64,000 nucleotides of DNA, from the NCBI GenBank assembly GCA_900155405.1, contig LT700188.1:310001-374000 (forward strand), written 5' to 3'. This document shows, piece by piece, positions 17,411 to 26,381 of the stretch. The notes under the pieces were generated by a model. That model saw only the letters and a list, made by a program, of their open reading frames with translations, was not told where the DNA came from and made no database searches. Each line of letters opens with the position of its first letter. Within the stretch, counting starts at the first letter, position 1. Position numbers and translations under genes: made by a program. The DNA is from Negativicoccus massiliensis. GTDB taxonomy: Bacteria > Bacillota > Negativicutes > Veillonellales > Negativicoccaceae.

Positions 17411-17771
17411 TTTCTATCGGGTCAAAAGCAATACTTTGCACATATACATTGATGGCCAATACGGTAACCTCCGTATACTTTTCCAAAGTACTGCGTACGG
17501 CCTCCTGCAGTCGTAAAGCAAGATCGGGAATCCGTAAACCATATCGCACACGAATATAAAGATCCACTTTTACTTCGTCTTCATGGGAGTCGATCGATAC
17601 TCCCAGCGTGTTCGGATCCTTTCCGAACATGGAGCTTAGGTCATTGATTAATGTGGCCTCCATACCGACAATCTCCGAAAATTCCCGGGTGGCAATTCCC
17701 ACAATCGCCGCGAGAGACTCGTCGGATATTTGAATATCTCCCCATTCGGTATGTTTTGCTGCAAGTGACAT
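17391..17771 (-). CDS. Asp23/Gls24 family envelope stress protein
   Basis: 126 residues of the Asp23/YqhY type, with an N-terminal WGDIQISDESLAAIVGIA and the VDLYIRVRYG and VTVLAINVYVQ strands. YqhY-type proteins sit between accBC/efp and nusB in Firmicutes and have been linked to fatty-acid synthesis control. Start at 17771 because AAAGGAG lies 5 bases before it; the frame extends 7 codons upstream without a ribosome site. Confidence 0.9.
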   Translation of the reverse strand: MSLAAKHTEWGDIQISDESLAAIVGIATREFSEIVGMEATLINDLSSMFGKDPNTLGVSIDSHEDEVKVDLYIRVRYGLRIPDLALRLQEAVRSTLEKYTEVTVLAINVYVQSIAFDPIESVSGDG

Positions 17772-17788
17772 GGATCTCCTTTGATGTA

Positions 17789-17817
17789 ACAAAAGCGATG
17801 AAAATCATCGCTTTTGT
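17789..17817 (-). terminator. Hairpin between efp and asp23
   Basis: Arms 17789-17801 and 17805-17817 with a three-base loop. The T run on the minus strand is short (TTTTGTT), so termination may be partial. The asp23 ribosome site follows at once, which leaves room for readthrough only. Confidence 0.65.
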
Positions 17818-17829
17818 AGACTTCTAAAA

Positions 17830-18387
17830 TTATGCACGTTCAATGTAAGCGCCCGAGCGGGTATCAATCCGCAAAACATCGCCTTCATTAATAAACATAG
17901 GCACCTTTACAACATATCCTGTTTCCAGTTTGGCTGGTTTCGTACCACCCGTGGCCGTATCTCCTCGAATTCCCGGATCGGTTTCAACTACTGTCAAATC
18001 TACCGAGTTCGGCAATTCAACACCAATAATAGTGCCGTTAAAGAAAAGCACCGTAATTTCCATATTTTCTTTCAAAAAATTCAAGGCTTCCGTCAAGTGA
18101 TCTTTCGTTAACATAACCTGATCATAGGTTTCCGTATCCATGAAATGGAAGCTATCACCGTCAGCATAAAGATACTGCATGGGACGGCGATCCACCTGCG
18201 CCTTGGGTAATTTCTCACCCGCGTTGAAGGTACGTTCTATCACAGCACCGGTTTGCAAGTTCTTAATTTTGGCACGCACGAAAGCGGCCCCTTTGCCTGG
18301 TTTAACATGTTGAAAATCTACTACCTGCCATACTTGATTGTCAATTTCAATCGTTACACCCGGGCGAAAATCGTTACTAGAAATCAT
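17830..18387 (-). CDS. efp: Elongation factor P
   Basis: Relieves ribosome stalling at polyproline. 185 residues in three beta domains. The tip loop VKPGKGAAF carries K32, the position modified in Bacillus and other bacteria; no epmA/epmB-type modification genes are in the window. The C-terminal signature [17 protein letters not shown] is present. Preceded by a Xaa-Pro peptidase gene, the usual pepP-efp order. Confidence 0.97.
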   Translation of the reverse strand: MISSNDFRPGVTIEIDNQVWQVVDFQHVKPGKGAAFVRAKIKNLQTGAVIERTFNAGEKLPKAQVDRRPMQYLYADGDSFHFMDTETYDQVMLTKDHLTEALNFLKENMEITVLFFNGTIIGVELPNSVDLTVVETDPGIRGDTATGGTKPAKLETGYVVKVPMFINEGDVLRIDTRSGAYIERA

Positions 18388-18421
18388 CTGTTAAGCCTCC
18401 ACTTCAAACATTCCATTGATT

Positions 18422-19471
18422 TTAAAGCTCCATTAATTCGTGGGGAAAGAGAGTAATTACCTCAGGTGCTCCCTCTTTTACGACCACTGTATCTTCAATC
18501 CGTATGCCGCCATATCCGGATATATATACCCCCGGCTCTACGGTTACTACCATATTAGGTTCTAATACGGTTTCACATTTCGGTGACAGTGTAGGTAACT
18601 CATGTATCTCCAGCCCTACCCCATGGCCAAGCGAATGAATAAAATATTGATTCAGCCCCGCCTTCGAGAATTCCTGTCGCGCAAATGTATCAATAGTGCA
18701 AGCCACTACACCGCTTCGAACTTTCTTTACACTTTCTCTTTGTACGTGTGCGACCGCATCATACAGCTGCCGCTGTCGATCGCTTGCGGAACCGATCACA
18801 AAGGTACGTGTCATATCGGAATGATAGCCGCGGTACACTGCACCAAAATCGATCGTCACAAAGTCACCGATCTCGATGCGCTTGTCGGTTGCCGTACCGT
18901 GCGGCAATGCGGAACGTTTCCCTGAAGCAACAATCGTAGCAAATGCTGTATGTTCCGAACCATGCGCAAGCATGGCTTGTTCCAAAGCAATACGTACTTC
19001 ATTTTCGGTGCGTTGTGCTGCGATCTGCGGCAAAATATCCTGTAGTGCGTTCGCCGCGATTTGCGCGGCTTTTTTTAAATAGTAAAGCTCCGTATCTGTT
19101 TTGACTTGACGCAATGGATCTAAATTGATGTTATTTATGACCAGTTCAGGGAACTGTTCTTGCAACTTCCAATATGCGATTACCGATAATGAACTTGCTT
19201 CTACCGACAATAACGATATATTTTCCTCTTGCAAGATTTTACTGATGGTGGCATATAATTGCCCTTGATGATTGACAACTTCCCAACCTTCAGCCTCCGC
19301 CATCGCCTGTTCCGTATACCTGGAATCGGTGATTAAAAGATGCCTTTGCGGTGTAATTAAAAGTTCGGTACTGTCACCGGTAAAATCGCTCAAAAATCTG
19401 ACGTTTTCATCTTTATGCACCCAAATGGCAGAGTGATCCTGTGGTTTGGGAAAGTGGTTTTGAGCTACCAT
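18422..19471 (-). CDS. Xaa-Pro aminopeptidase (M24 family)
   Basis: Metallopeptidase releasing an N-terminal residue before proline. 349 residues: an N-terminal creatinase-like domain and a pita-bread C-terminal domain with the metal ligands in TIDFGAVYRGYHSDMTRTF (two Asp), SLGHGVGLEIHE (His), TVEPGVY (Glu) and IRIEDT (Glu). GGAAGG precedes the ATG. The AT-rich 70 bases upstream probably hold its promoter. Confidence 0.93.
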   Translation of the reverse strand: MVAQNHFPKPQDHSAIWVHKDENVRFLSDFTGDSTELLITPQRHLLITDSRYTEQAMAEAEGWEVVNHQGQLYATISKILQEENISLLSVEASSLSVIAYWKLQEQFPELVINNINLDPLRQVKTDTELYYLKKAAQIAANALQDILPQIAAQRTENEVRIALEQAMLAHGSEHTAFATIVASGKRSALPHGTATDKRIEIGDFVTIDFGAVYRGYHSDMTRTFVIGSASDRQRQLYDAVAHVQRESVKKVRSGVVACTIDTFARQEFSKAGLNQYFIHSLGHGVGLEIHELPTLSPKCETVLEPNMVVTVEPGVYISGYGGIRIEDTVVVKEGAPEVITLFPHELMEL

Positions 19472-19543
19472 GTATAACGCCTTCCTGTATATTTATTCAA
19501 TATAATATTACCATAAAAAGTATTTAAAAACTATGATTTTAAC

Positions 19544-20155
19544 TTATAATTTTTTTAAATGATGCGTGTCATTTAAAAGTGCCAATAAGTTGCGATCACC
19601 ATAATATTCGATCATGGTTACATTGGCATTCGCCTGCCTAAAATTCCAGGCGAGATCCAGATCCAAGCCAAGTAAAGTACACAAAATACAGCGAATGGTG
19701 CCGCCATGACATACAATGGCTACCGCCTCATCCGGATGATTATGAGTGATCTCTTCAATCGTTTTCGCGGCACGATGCTGGACATCGCCGAAAGACTCTC
19801 CGTTAGAAATACGCACGCTTGACGCATTGGCATACATATGCTCAATACTTCCCGGCCACTTGGAATTAATCTGCTCATAGGTAAGACCTTCCCAGTCACC
19901 GAAATTAATTTCTCGCAATCCGGAACGTAATTCAACAGTAAGACCTTTAGATATGGCCAAAGGTTGTGCCGTTTCCACAGCACGCTCCAAATCACTCGCA
20001 TAAACGGCATCCAAAGGTAAATCAGCAAAATAATCCACCAAACATTGTGCCTGTCGACGCCCTAAATCACTCAGCGCGACATCCGTCACGCCTTGATACT
20101 GACCGGAAAAATTCCAAACGGTTTCACCGTGACGAATCAAATAAAGTGTAATCAC
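19544..20155 (-). CDS. cobC: Histidine phosphatase, probable alpha-ribazole phosphatase
   Basis: Phosphoglycerate-mutase-like phosphatase of 203 residues with RHGET (H9 the phospho-acceptor), a second arginine in YASDLERAVETA, and VCHGGT with the second histidine. It removes the 5'-phosphate of alpha-ribazole-5'-phosphate or adenosylcobalamin-5'-phosphate in the last part of cobalamin assembly. The fold alone does not prove the substrate; its place at the end of the cob operon, overlapping cobD, does most of the work. Confidence 0.85.
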   Translation of the reverse strand: MITLYLIRHGETVWNFSGQYQGVTDVALSDLGRRQAQCLVDYFADLPLDAVYASDLERAVETAQPLAISKGLTVELRSGLREINFGDWEGLTYEQINSKWPGSIEHMYANASSVRISNGESFGDVQHRAAKTIEEITHNHPDEAVAIVCHGGTIRCILCTLLGLDLDLAWNFRQANANVTMIEYYGDRNLLALLNDTHHLKKL

Positions 20156-21243
20156 GAGGACTGCGATACCTCCTTAGAAATCGCCGCAAACAACCTGTCA
20201 TTGGCGGCGGCTTGACGAATAGCAATCCGTACATGGTACGCATCAAGGCCGGGATAATTATCACAATTGCGAATCATGAACCCATGCGCCAATAAACGTT
20301 CGCTAAGTTCAGCGGCAGTAATTTTCCCCTGTAAGTTCAGCAAGATAAAATTAGCCGTGGGCGGATATGCAAAAAGTTCCGGGAGATCTATATATTTTTC
20401 ATATACACGTTTTTTTTCGTCATAGACAAATTTTTGCGTATTTTGAAAATACTCTATATCATTCAACGCGGCTTTTAAATAGGCGGCCGCCAGGGCATTG
20501 ACATTCCAAATGTCGAGGTCTGCATGCATGGTTTTCGCTAATTCGGGCGCAGCAAATATGACACCTGCCCGTAATCCCGGGATGCCCCAAAATTTTGTCA
20601 ACGAATGTAAGACCACAAAGTCATCTCGTTTGTCGACAAGACTTCTAGCCGTATCCAAATCAGGATTAAAATCAATAAATGACTCGTCCACCAGAATACG
20701 TGCGCCACGTGTGCGCGCCGCTTGCAGCCACTTTTTTAGTTGACTTACATCGGTATACACGCCGGTCGGATTATTAGGTGAGCAAATGCAGAGGACATCC
20801 CCTTTGCTCATCTTCGTCACACCGTTCGGGATGTCTTCCCATGCAATTTGGCGAATTTCCGCTCCGACCGCAATAGCTGCCCGTGAATACTCACTGAATG
20901 TCGGCACGGGAATCCAAACGGTAGACGGCCGCCAATATCTGAAGACAGTAAATAAAAGTTCCGTAGCTCCGTTACCAAGTACAAGTCCGGACTCATCGTG
21001 TTGATAAAACCGGGACAGTTCTTTTCGTAATGTGCGATTATTCGGTTCCGGATAATGCAGCGCCAGGGTCGGCCAGTCCTGTAACGCCTCCACGCCTTCC
21101 GGCGAAAGGCCTACCGGATTAATATTGGCACTGAAGTCTTCCACTTGCTCCCGTACAGATGGCGGCAATGCATAAATATTGCCGCCATGTTGGAACGAAG
21201 TATATAGTGCATCAAGATCTACGGACAAAATGTATGCCTCCAT
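20152..21243 (-). CDS. cobD: L-threonine-O-3-phosphate decarboxylase (CobD)
   Basis: PLP enzyme of aminotransferase fold that makes aminopropanol phosphate for the cobalamin side chain. The substrate-end motif HGGN is near residue 19, and the PLP lysine lies in SLTKFWGIPGLR. The ATG at 21243 has no ribosome site and overlaps pduX by 32 bases. A TTG at codon 6 (21228) has GGAGG 8 bases before it and is a likely alternative start. Substrate assignment (rather than histidinol phosphate) rests on the adjacent L-threonine kinase. Confidence 0.92.
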   Translation of the reverse strand: MEAYILSVDLDALYTSFQHGGNIYALPPSVREQVEDFSANINPVGLSPEGVEALQDWPTLALHYPEPNNRTLRKELSRFYQHDESGLVLGNGATELLFTVFRYWRPSTVWIPVPTFSEYSRAAIAVGAEIRQIAWEDIPNGVTKMSKGDVLCICSPNNPTGVYTDVSQLKKWLQAARTRGARILVDESFIDFNPDLDTARSLVDKRDDFVVLHSLTKFWGIPGLRAGVIFAAPELAKTMHADLDIWNVNALAAAYLKAALNDIEYFQNTQKFVYDEKKRVYEKYIDLPELFAYPPTANFILLNLQGKITAAELSERLLAHGFMIRNCDNYPGLDAYHVRIAIRQAAANDRLFAAISKEVSQSS

Positions 21244-22081
21244 TATAAACTTTTACACAGTCTAAAAATGTCAGTGTATTACCAAACTCAATCGCCAGGC
21301 CATTGCGAATGTCGTCGAGCTTTTTAAGATCTGTCAACAGCAAACCGCAAACGGTGCCACTGTGTGCAACAATAACACCCTTAGATCCTAACTCTTTTCC
21401 CCATGCATGCAAATCCGTAAGATACGGACGCGGCAATATTTCCTGATTGGCATAGGCGCTCATCGTAGTAGCTGTTCCAATTTTTATCATATCCCCCCTA
21501 CGTAAACCTTCTATCAATAGAGCAAGGGCTTTTTGTATTTCTTTTTCTTTAGCAGCACGTTTATTGATCAAGTCCTCTCGGGCGTTAAACTCCACGGTGT
21601 CAATCACTCCGCCTTGATCAAAAATGCAAATATAAGCTTCCGGAAAATGACCGAGCGGTCGTAAAAAACGCCCTTGTAAATGGTCAAATTGAACAATGCC
21701 CGGATAAAATGTGGCATCGCTGGGTTCAATCGCCAGTGCTAAACGTGCCAACTCCTGCATCGACAAATGCCGCTCGGCTGCCAAGGCAGCAGCTAAGCAA
21801 ACCGCGCTAATATCTGCCGAGCTGGAAGCCATCCCCTTACCATCCTTCAGTTCAGAATACAGTACCACATCGATATCCTGACCAATTTTTAAATACTCTT
21901 TGGTCACCGTTAGAGCTTGTTGCGCTTTATATGGAAGCTCATGAGTATGGGCGGTTGTTTTGGGCCAAGCCGTTGCGATGGAGTATCGTTCAATCGGACA
22001 AGTAACCAAGAAGTTTTGTCCGTTAATTTGTCCCTGAATTAATTCACCACATGCTCCCGGAGATTTTACAACAAATTCCAT
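21212..22081 (-). CDS. pduX: L-threonine kinase (GHMP family)
   Basis: Phosphorylates L-threonine to feed CobD. 289 residues with the N-terminal SPGACGELIQG and the GHMP ATP loop GKGMASSSADISAV. The ATG at 22081 is preferred over one nine codons upstream because it reduces overlap with cobS. PduX beside CobD is a well-known pairing and supports both calls. Confidence 0.92.
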   Translation of the reverse strand: MEFVVKSPGACGELIQGQINGQNFLVTCPIERYSIATAWPKTTAHTHELPYKAQQALTVTKEYLKIGQDIDVVLYSELKDGKGMASSSADISAVCLAAALAAERHLSMQELARLALAIEPSDATFYPGIVQFDHLQGRFLRPLGHFPEAYICIFDQGGVIDTVEFNAREDLINKRAAKEKEIQKALALLIEGLRRGDMIKIGTATTMSAYANQEILPRPYLTDLHAWGKELGSKGVIVAHSGTVCGLLLTDLKKLDDIRNGLAIEFGNTLTFLDCVKVYNGGIHFVRRS

Positions 22082-22818
22082 ACACCGATCCGTTCCTGCA
22101 ATAACCAAATCAATAAAATAACAATTTCAGATGTTTCTGTAACGGCACCATAAGTATCGCCTGTAACGCCACCTAACTTTTTGACGAAATGAATATTCAC
22201 CCATTGCATCCAACCAAAGGCAAAAAGTATCGGCAAAATACTTTTGAGTCCACCCACCGGGAGTGCCAATAATAAGCAAGCGGTAGCTACCTGTAACGTA
22301 TATGTGGGGGCATTGTCCGCAAATGCCTTCCCCATTCCCTGCGGCCGTGCGTAAGGAAAGCGCACAATCGTCCAACTCATCAGCCAACGACTGATCATCG
22401 GCATAATGATTAACACTGGCCAAAGTGGTCCGGAGATATTCATGTATAAACCAATTTTTATCAACACTAAAAAAACGAAGCCGACAATGCCCTCCGCGCC
22501 AACGCGGCTGTCTTTCATTATCTCCAGCATTCGTTCCCGGCTGCGACCCGAAAAATAGCCGTCACACGTGTCCATAAATCCGTCTGCGTGCAAGCCGCCG
22601 GTAATAATCATTTCGGCTAAGACAAGCAGTACCGCTATCAAGAACGAATCAAACCAACCAGCGGTAAGGCAATACAACAGCGCGAGAAAAATTCCGATGA
22701 CCAAGCCGACTAAAGGGAAATATGCAACGGAAGCGCCGAATTGATCATCCGGCCAGACTTCCTGTCGAACAACTTTAAAACGCGTTAAAAATTGTAATCC
22801 GATTAAAAAAGGTTTCAT
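22066..22818 (-). CDS. cobS: Adenosylcobinamide-GDP ribazoletransferase (cobalamin synthase)
   Basis: Membrane enzyme joining alpha-ribazole to adenosylcobinamide-GDP. 250 residues with several hydrophobic segments and the metal-binding pattern GGLHADGFMDTCDGYFSG near residue 55. It overlaps cbiB by four bases and pduX by 16. Confidence 0.95.
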   Translation of the reverse strand: MKPFLIGLQFLTRFKVVRQEVWPDDQFGASVAYFPLVGLVIGIFLALLYCLTAGWFDSFLIAVLLVLAEMIITGGLHADGFMDTCDGYFSGRSRERMLEIMKDSRVGAEGIVGFVFLVLIKIGLYMNISGPLWPVLIIMPMISRWLMSWTIVRFPYARPQGMGKAFADNAPTYTLQVATACLLLALPVGGLKSILPILFAFGWMQWVNIHFVKKLGGVTGDTYGAVTETSEIVILLIWLLQERIGVWNLL

Positions 22819-23777
22819 AGTTCACCTAGTAATAGCAACGTGATACAAAACGTTCCGAGAAAAGTACTGGTATACATTAACTGCACTGTCTTACGAATAT
22901 GTAAGCGCTGAATTTTCTCATACGGATCGCCCATGTAACTCCGAAACTCCGTTTTCCCCTGGTATTGATTATAACCTCCCAGACGAATCCCCAGTGCGCC
23001 CGCAACGGTAGCTTCACTGTAGCCGCCATTCGGACTGGGATGTGTATGCGCATCACGACGCATCATCAACCAGGCCTGCCGAGTTGAAAATCCCAGTGCG
23101 GCACTGCTCACCAACAATAATCCTGTTGTCAAACGAGCCGGCACCCAGTTGACCACATCATCCAGCTTTGCCGCCGCGCGACCGAAATACAGATACCGCT
23201 CATTCTTATATCCCACCATCGAATCCATGGTATTGATCGCGCGATATAGAGCAGCCCCCAGTGGTCCCAGCAACCAAAAATAAAACAACGGTGAAATAAT
23301 CCCATCGACAATATTTTCTGCCACGGTTTCAATCGTAGCGCGGGCAATTTCACTTTCTCCAAGGTGTGCCGTATCACGCCCCACTATCCAACTTAATTGA
23401 CGACGTGCTTCCGGAAGATTTCTATCGGCAAGGCAGCGATAAATTTTTTTTGCATCACGAGCTAAAGCATGCGGTGTGATCGTGATATAAAGAATGAAAA
23501 TGCAACCAGTAATATACGCTGTATAATGGATTTCCGCCAAAATAAACAGAATCATATACACCGGTATGGCCACACTCAATAAAACGGCGATGACTAAAAA
23601 TACGCCGTCATAAATTGTCTTTTTAGCACCGGCTGCGGGACGGAAAAAAACGGACTCCCAAAAACTTATCGCTTTGCCGATCAAAACAACCGGATGAAAA
23701 CGACTGCGGGGATCACCGATGAAAGTATCGACTATCAGCGCTAAAAATGGCACTGCGCAATATAAGTAGGCGGTCAT
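22815..23777 (-). CDS. cbiB: Adenosylcobinamide-phosphate synthase
   Basis: Membrane protein that attaches aminopropanol (phosphate) to adenosylcobyric acid. 320 residues with GDPRSRFHPV, RDTAHL, the ARATIETVAENIVDGIISPL block and the NGGYSEA motif, all usual for CbiB/CobD-type synthases. Uses the product of PduX and CobD. Confidence 0.95.
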   Translation of the reverse strand: MTAYLYCAVPFLALIVDTFIGDPRSRFHPVVLIGKAISFWESVFFRPAAGAKKTIYDGVFLVIAVLLSVAIPVYMILFILAEIHYTAYITGCIFILYITITPHALARDAKKIYRCLADRNLPEARRQLSWIVGRDTAHLGESEIARATIETVAENIVDGIISPLFYFWLLGPLGAALYRAINTMDSMVGYKNERYLYFGRAAAKLDDVVNWVPARLTTGLLLVSSAALGFSTRQAWLMMRRDAHTHPSPNGGYSEATVAGALGIRLGGYNQYQGKTEFRSYMGDPYEKIQRLHIRKTVQLMYTSTFLGTFCITLLLLGEL

Positions 23778-25318
23778 TTTATGGGATTTTTCGTTGGTGC
23801 AAATTCCAACAGTTCATACACCAAATCCATATTCAATGCTTCACGAACTGTGGCGGCCAAGCGGTCATATTCAGATTCTTTATATTCCTGTAAACGAAAT
23901 TGAACCGGAAGTGGTGCTAAACCTTTTTTCTTTCGTAATGCGTTTAAAATGCCTCGACGCAACTCATCATTATCAAAAATGCCGTGAATGTAGGTTCCGA
24001 AACAATTACCGTCTGCGGTTACCAAGCCGTCCCGGATGTCAACTTCATGCAGGCTACGTTCAGTAATGTGAAAAGCAGCCGTATCATGATGGGTAAAAAC
24101 ACTTTTTCCCATGTGGATTTCGTAACCTGCAAGGTCATCCCAATTCGCATGTAAATCCAAAAAAGGAAAGTCACGACAGGAGAATTTTACCTGATTGGTA
24201 GTTTTAGTTCCTGCCATTTCTGTGGAAAGCGGTAAAAGTCCGATGCCGTCGATGCGGTCGTATTTGCTTTCGACGTGTTGCGGATCCGTAATCTCTTCGC
24301 CCAACATTTGGTAACCGCCACAAATTCCTATGACAGGTGTACCTTCTTTAGCAAGACGACGAATTTCATCTACATAACCAAACTGTTGCAGATACAAAAG
24401 ATCTTCTGTCGTATTTTTGCTGCCCGGTAAAATAATCACATCCGGATGCCCGATACTGTCACCGCGACGAACGTAACGCACTTCTACATCGGGTTCATGA
24501 CTGAATACGTCAAAGTCCGTAAAATTGGAAATTTTCGGTGTTTGTAAAACTGCGATTTCAAGTTCTTTTGCCTGTGCTGAAAGCTTTTTGTCTGCCAAGG
24601 ATACGGAATCTTCGTTATCAATCCCCAAATCTTGCAGGTAAGGCACCACTCCAAGCACGGGAATTTTGGTTTTCTCTTCCAAAAAATCGATGGCAGGCTC
24701 CAATAACTTAATATCACCACGGAACTTGTTAATAACAATACCTTTTACGTGGGCACGTTCTTCCGAAGACAATAATTCCAAAGTGCCTACCACAGCAGCC
24801 AGCGCTCCGCCACGATCGATATCGGCGACGAGAACAACCGGCGCATCCAATTCCAACGCTACACGCATATTGACAATATCTGTCGCTTTGAGGTTCACTT
24901 CGGCGGGACTGCCCGCGCCTTCAATCACTACTACATCAAAATGGTTGCGCAGATAATCCATACTTTCCTTGACTTTATCCCACGCAGTCAGACTGTAGTG
25001 TTCATGATATTCACGTGCACTATAAACTCCAACCGGTTTCCCCATTAAGACAACTTGCGACGTCTGATTTCCGGATGGCTTTAAGAGCACGGGGTTCATT
25101 TGCACGATGGGATCCATCCCTGCCGCTTCTGCTTGTGCAACTTGCGCGCGACCAATCTCATCGCCGGCTTTCGTAACGTAAGAATTCAAAGCCATATTCT
25201 GCGCTTTAAATGGTGTCACACGATATCCGTCCTGCAATAAAATGCGGCACAACGCCGTCGTTAAAATGCTTTTACCCACGTGCGAGCTGGTGCCTTGAAA
25301 CATAATTGTCTTTGCCAT
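23774..25318 (-). CDS. cbiP: Cobyric acid synthase
   Basis: Glutamine-dependent amidation of the corrin side chains b, d, e and g. 514 residues: an N-terminal P-loop synthetase domain (GTSSHVGKS) and a C-terminal class I glutaminase-like domain with nucleophile Cys in GICGGYQMLG and His in GTYIHGIFD. It belongs to adenosylcobyric acid synthesis; the rest of the corrin ring pathway is not in the window. Confidence 0.97.
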   Translation of the reverse strand: MAKTIMFQGTSSHVGKSILTTALCRILLQDGYRVTPFKAQNMALNSYVTKAGDEIGRAQVAQAEAAGMDPIVQMNPVLLKPSGNQTSQVVLMGKPVGVYSAREYHEHYSLTAWDKVKESMDYLRNHFDVVVIEGAGSPAEVNLKATDIVNMRVALELDAPVVLVADIDRGGALAAVVGTLELLSSEERAHVKGIVINKFRGDIKLLEPAIDFLEEKTKIPVLGVVPYLQDLGIDNEDSVSLADKKLSAQAKELEIAVLQTPKISNFTDFDVFSHEPDVEVRYVRRGDSIGHPDVIILPGSKNTTEDLLYLQQFGYVDEIRRLAKEGTPVIGICGGYQMLGEEITDPQHVESKYDRIDGIGLLPLSTEMAGTKTTNQVKFSCRDFPFLDLHANWDDLAGYEIHMGKSVFTHHDTAAFHITERSLHEVDIRDGLVTADGNCFGTYIHGIFDNDELRRGILNALRKKKGLAPLPVQFRLQEYKESEYDRLAATVREALNMDLVYELLEFAPTKNPIK

Positions 25319-25327
25319 GCGTCCTCC

Positions 25328-25903
25328 TTATTTGATCCGTTTCGGAATCCCGCAAAGCACAAATTCAACCCGTTGTGCTTGCGCAGCTAAACGCTGATTG
25401 GCCAAACCGACTAAATCGCGATAGATCCGGCTTAACGGATTATCCGGCACGATTCCCAAACCCAATTCATCGGAAACAAAAATAAAGTCTTTCTCACTGG
25501 AAACAATCGTATCGATTAGTTTTTGAATCTCCGCTTCAACTGTTTCCGTAACAATCTGTAAGCGTTCTTTTGAAATGTTGTTGCCGGGAGTAAGCTCCTC
25601 TTCCGTTAAACGGTCCATTAATAAATTATTTACATACATTGTAACACAGTCAAACAGGTAGACTTCGCAAACTTGCAGGATCTCTCCTAAAGATTTTGAC
25701 TTAGGGGTATCATACATAAACGTTTGCCATGTATTCGGGCGACGTTCCTGGTGCCAACGCACCCGCAAAGCCATTTCTTCATCCCAAACGCGGGCGGTTG
25801 CTATATAGCCCTTGCTCACTGCCGGATGTTTCGCTAAAATCGTTTCGGCATAAGCACTTTTACCGCTCCGGGCACCGCCTAATATCATCGTAATGGATCC
25901 CAC
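25328..25903 (-). CDS. cobU: Adenosylcobinamide kinase/guanylyltransferase
   Basis: Bifunctional kinase and GMP transferase in nucleotide-loop assembly. 191 residues with the P-loop GGARSGKSAYAE and FVSDELGLGIVP. The GTG at 25903 is supported by AAAGGAGG 7 bases upstream; the next ATG is too far from that site. First gene of the cob operon. Only about 75 bases separate it from the divergent gene, with no room for a cobalamin riboswitch. Confidence 0.94.
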   Translation of the reverse strand: MGSITMILGGARSGKSAYAETILAKHPAVSKGYIATARVWDEEMALRVRWHQERRPNTWQTFMYDTPKSKSLGEILQVCEVYLFDCVTMYVNNLLMDRLTEEELTPGNNISKERLQIVTETVEAEIQKLIDTIVSSEKDFIFVSDELGLGIVPDNPLSRIYRDLVGLANQRLAAQAQRVEFVLCGIPKRIK

Positions 25904-25942
25904 TCCTCTTCCTCCTTTATGGCGATCTTAAGTAAAATCAGC

Positions 25943-25971
25943 TATAATAATAGAAATAAAACAATGAGGTG
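25943..25971 (+). promoter_or_regulatory. Promoter -10 and ribosome site of the unknown gene
   Basis: TATAAT at 25943-25948 and GAGGTG at 25966-25971, six bases before the ATG. No convincing -35. The divergent cobU promoter must share this region. Confidence 0.6.
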
Positions 25972-25977
25972 AAATGA

Positions 25978-26346
25978 ATGGCAGACAACAAGACCTACCG
26001 CGTAGATTTAATGCGCACTCTATGGCAACATACGTATCGCGCCACTATTTTTGATGCGAACGATGCGTATGCCGCAACGATCCGAATTATTCTGGGCATC
26101 CCTTTGGATCGTGCAGAAGTTCCCGAAAACGCTCCGGAAGTCAAGGATTATATCACAGTATTGGTAGAAGATACCGTGATAAAACCACAAGATATTATAG
26201 CGTTTGAAGAGCAAATTACGCGTCTCATTATGGAAAAATCGGCGAGTGAAGAGTTTCAACCGACACACTGCCTGTTCTTCTATCCCAGTCCGGCAGAAAC
26301 TTTATTGAAGGAACAGGAGAATGATGCACTAGCAAATGAGAAATAA
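25978..26346 (+). CDS. Protein of unknown function
   Basis: 122 residues, not recognised. No membrane segment, signal peptide or cysteine-rich motif apart from a single Cys near the C-terminus. The composition suggests a soluble mixed alpha/beta fold with an acidic C-terminal tail. It is a real gene: TATAAT at 25943-25948, GAGGTG 6 bases before the ATG, and a strong terminator after the stop. It is alone on the + strand between the cob operon and pduO-ndk, so a link to corrinoid metabolism is possible but unproven. Confidence 0.75.
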   Translation: MADNKTYRVDLMRTLWQHTYRATIFDANDAYAATIRIILGIPLDRAEVPENAPEVKDYITVLVEDTVIKPQDIIAFEEQITRLIMEKSASEEFQPTHCLFFYPSPAETLLKEQENDALANEK

Positions 26347-26350
26347 AATA

Positions 26351-26381
26351 AAAAAACAACTCCCTGTGGGAGTTGTTTTTT
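26351..26381. terminator. Terminator between the unknown gene and pduO
   Basis: Arms 26351-26364 and 26368-26381 around ACTCCC-TGT-GGGAGT with A and T runs; works for both convergent genes. Confidence 0.9.

Noticed and set aside
25904-25977. Cobalamin riboswitch before cobU
   Set aside because: The gap is only about 75 bases and holds promoters for two divergent genes; no B12-box-like segment is seen.
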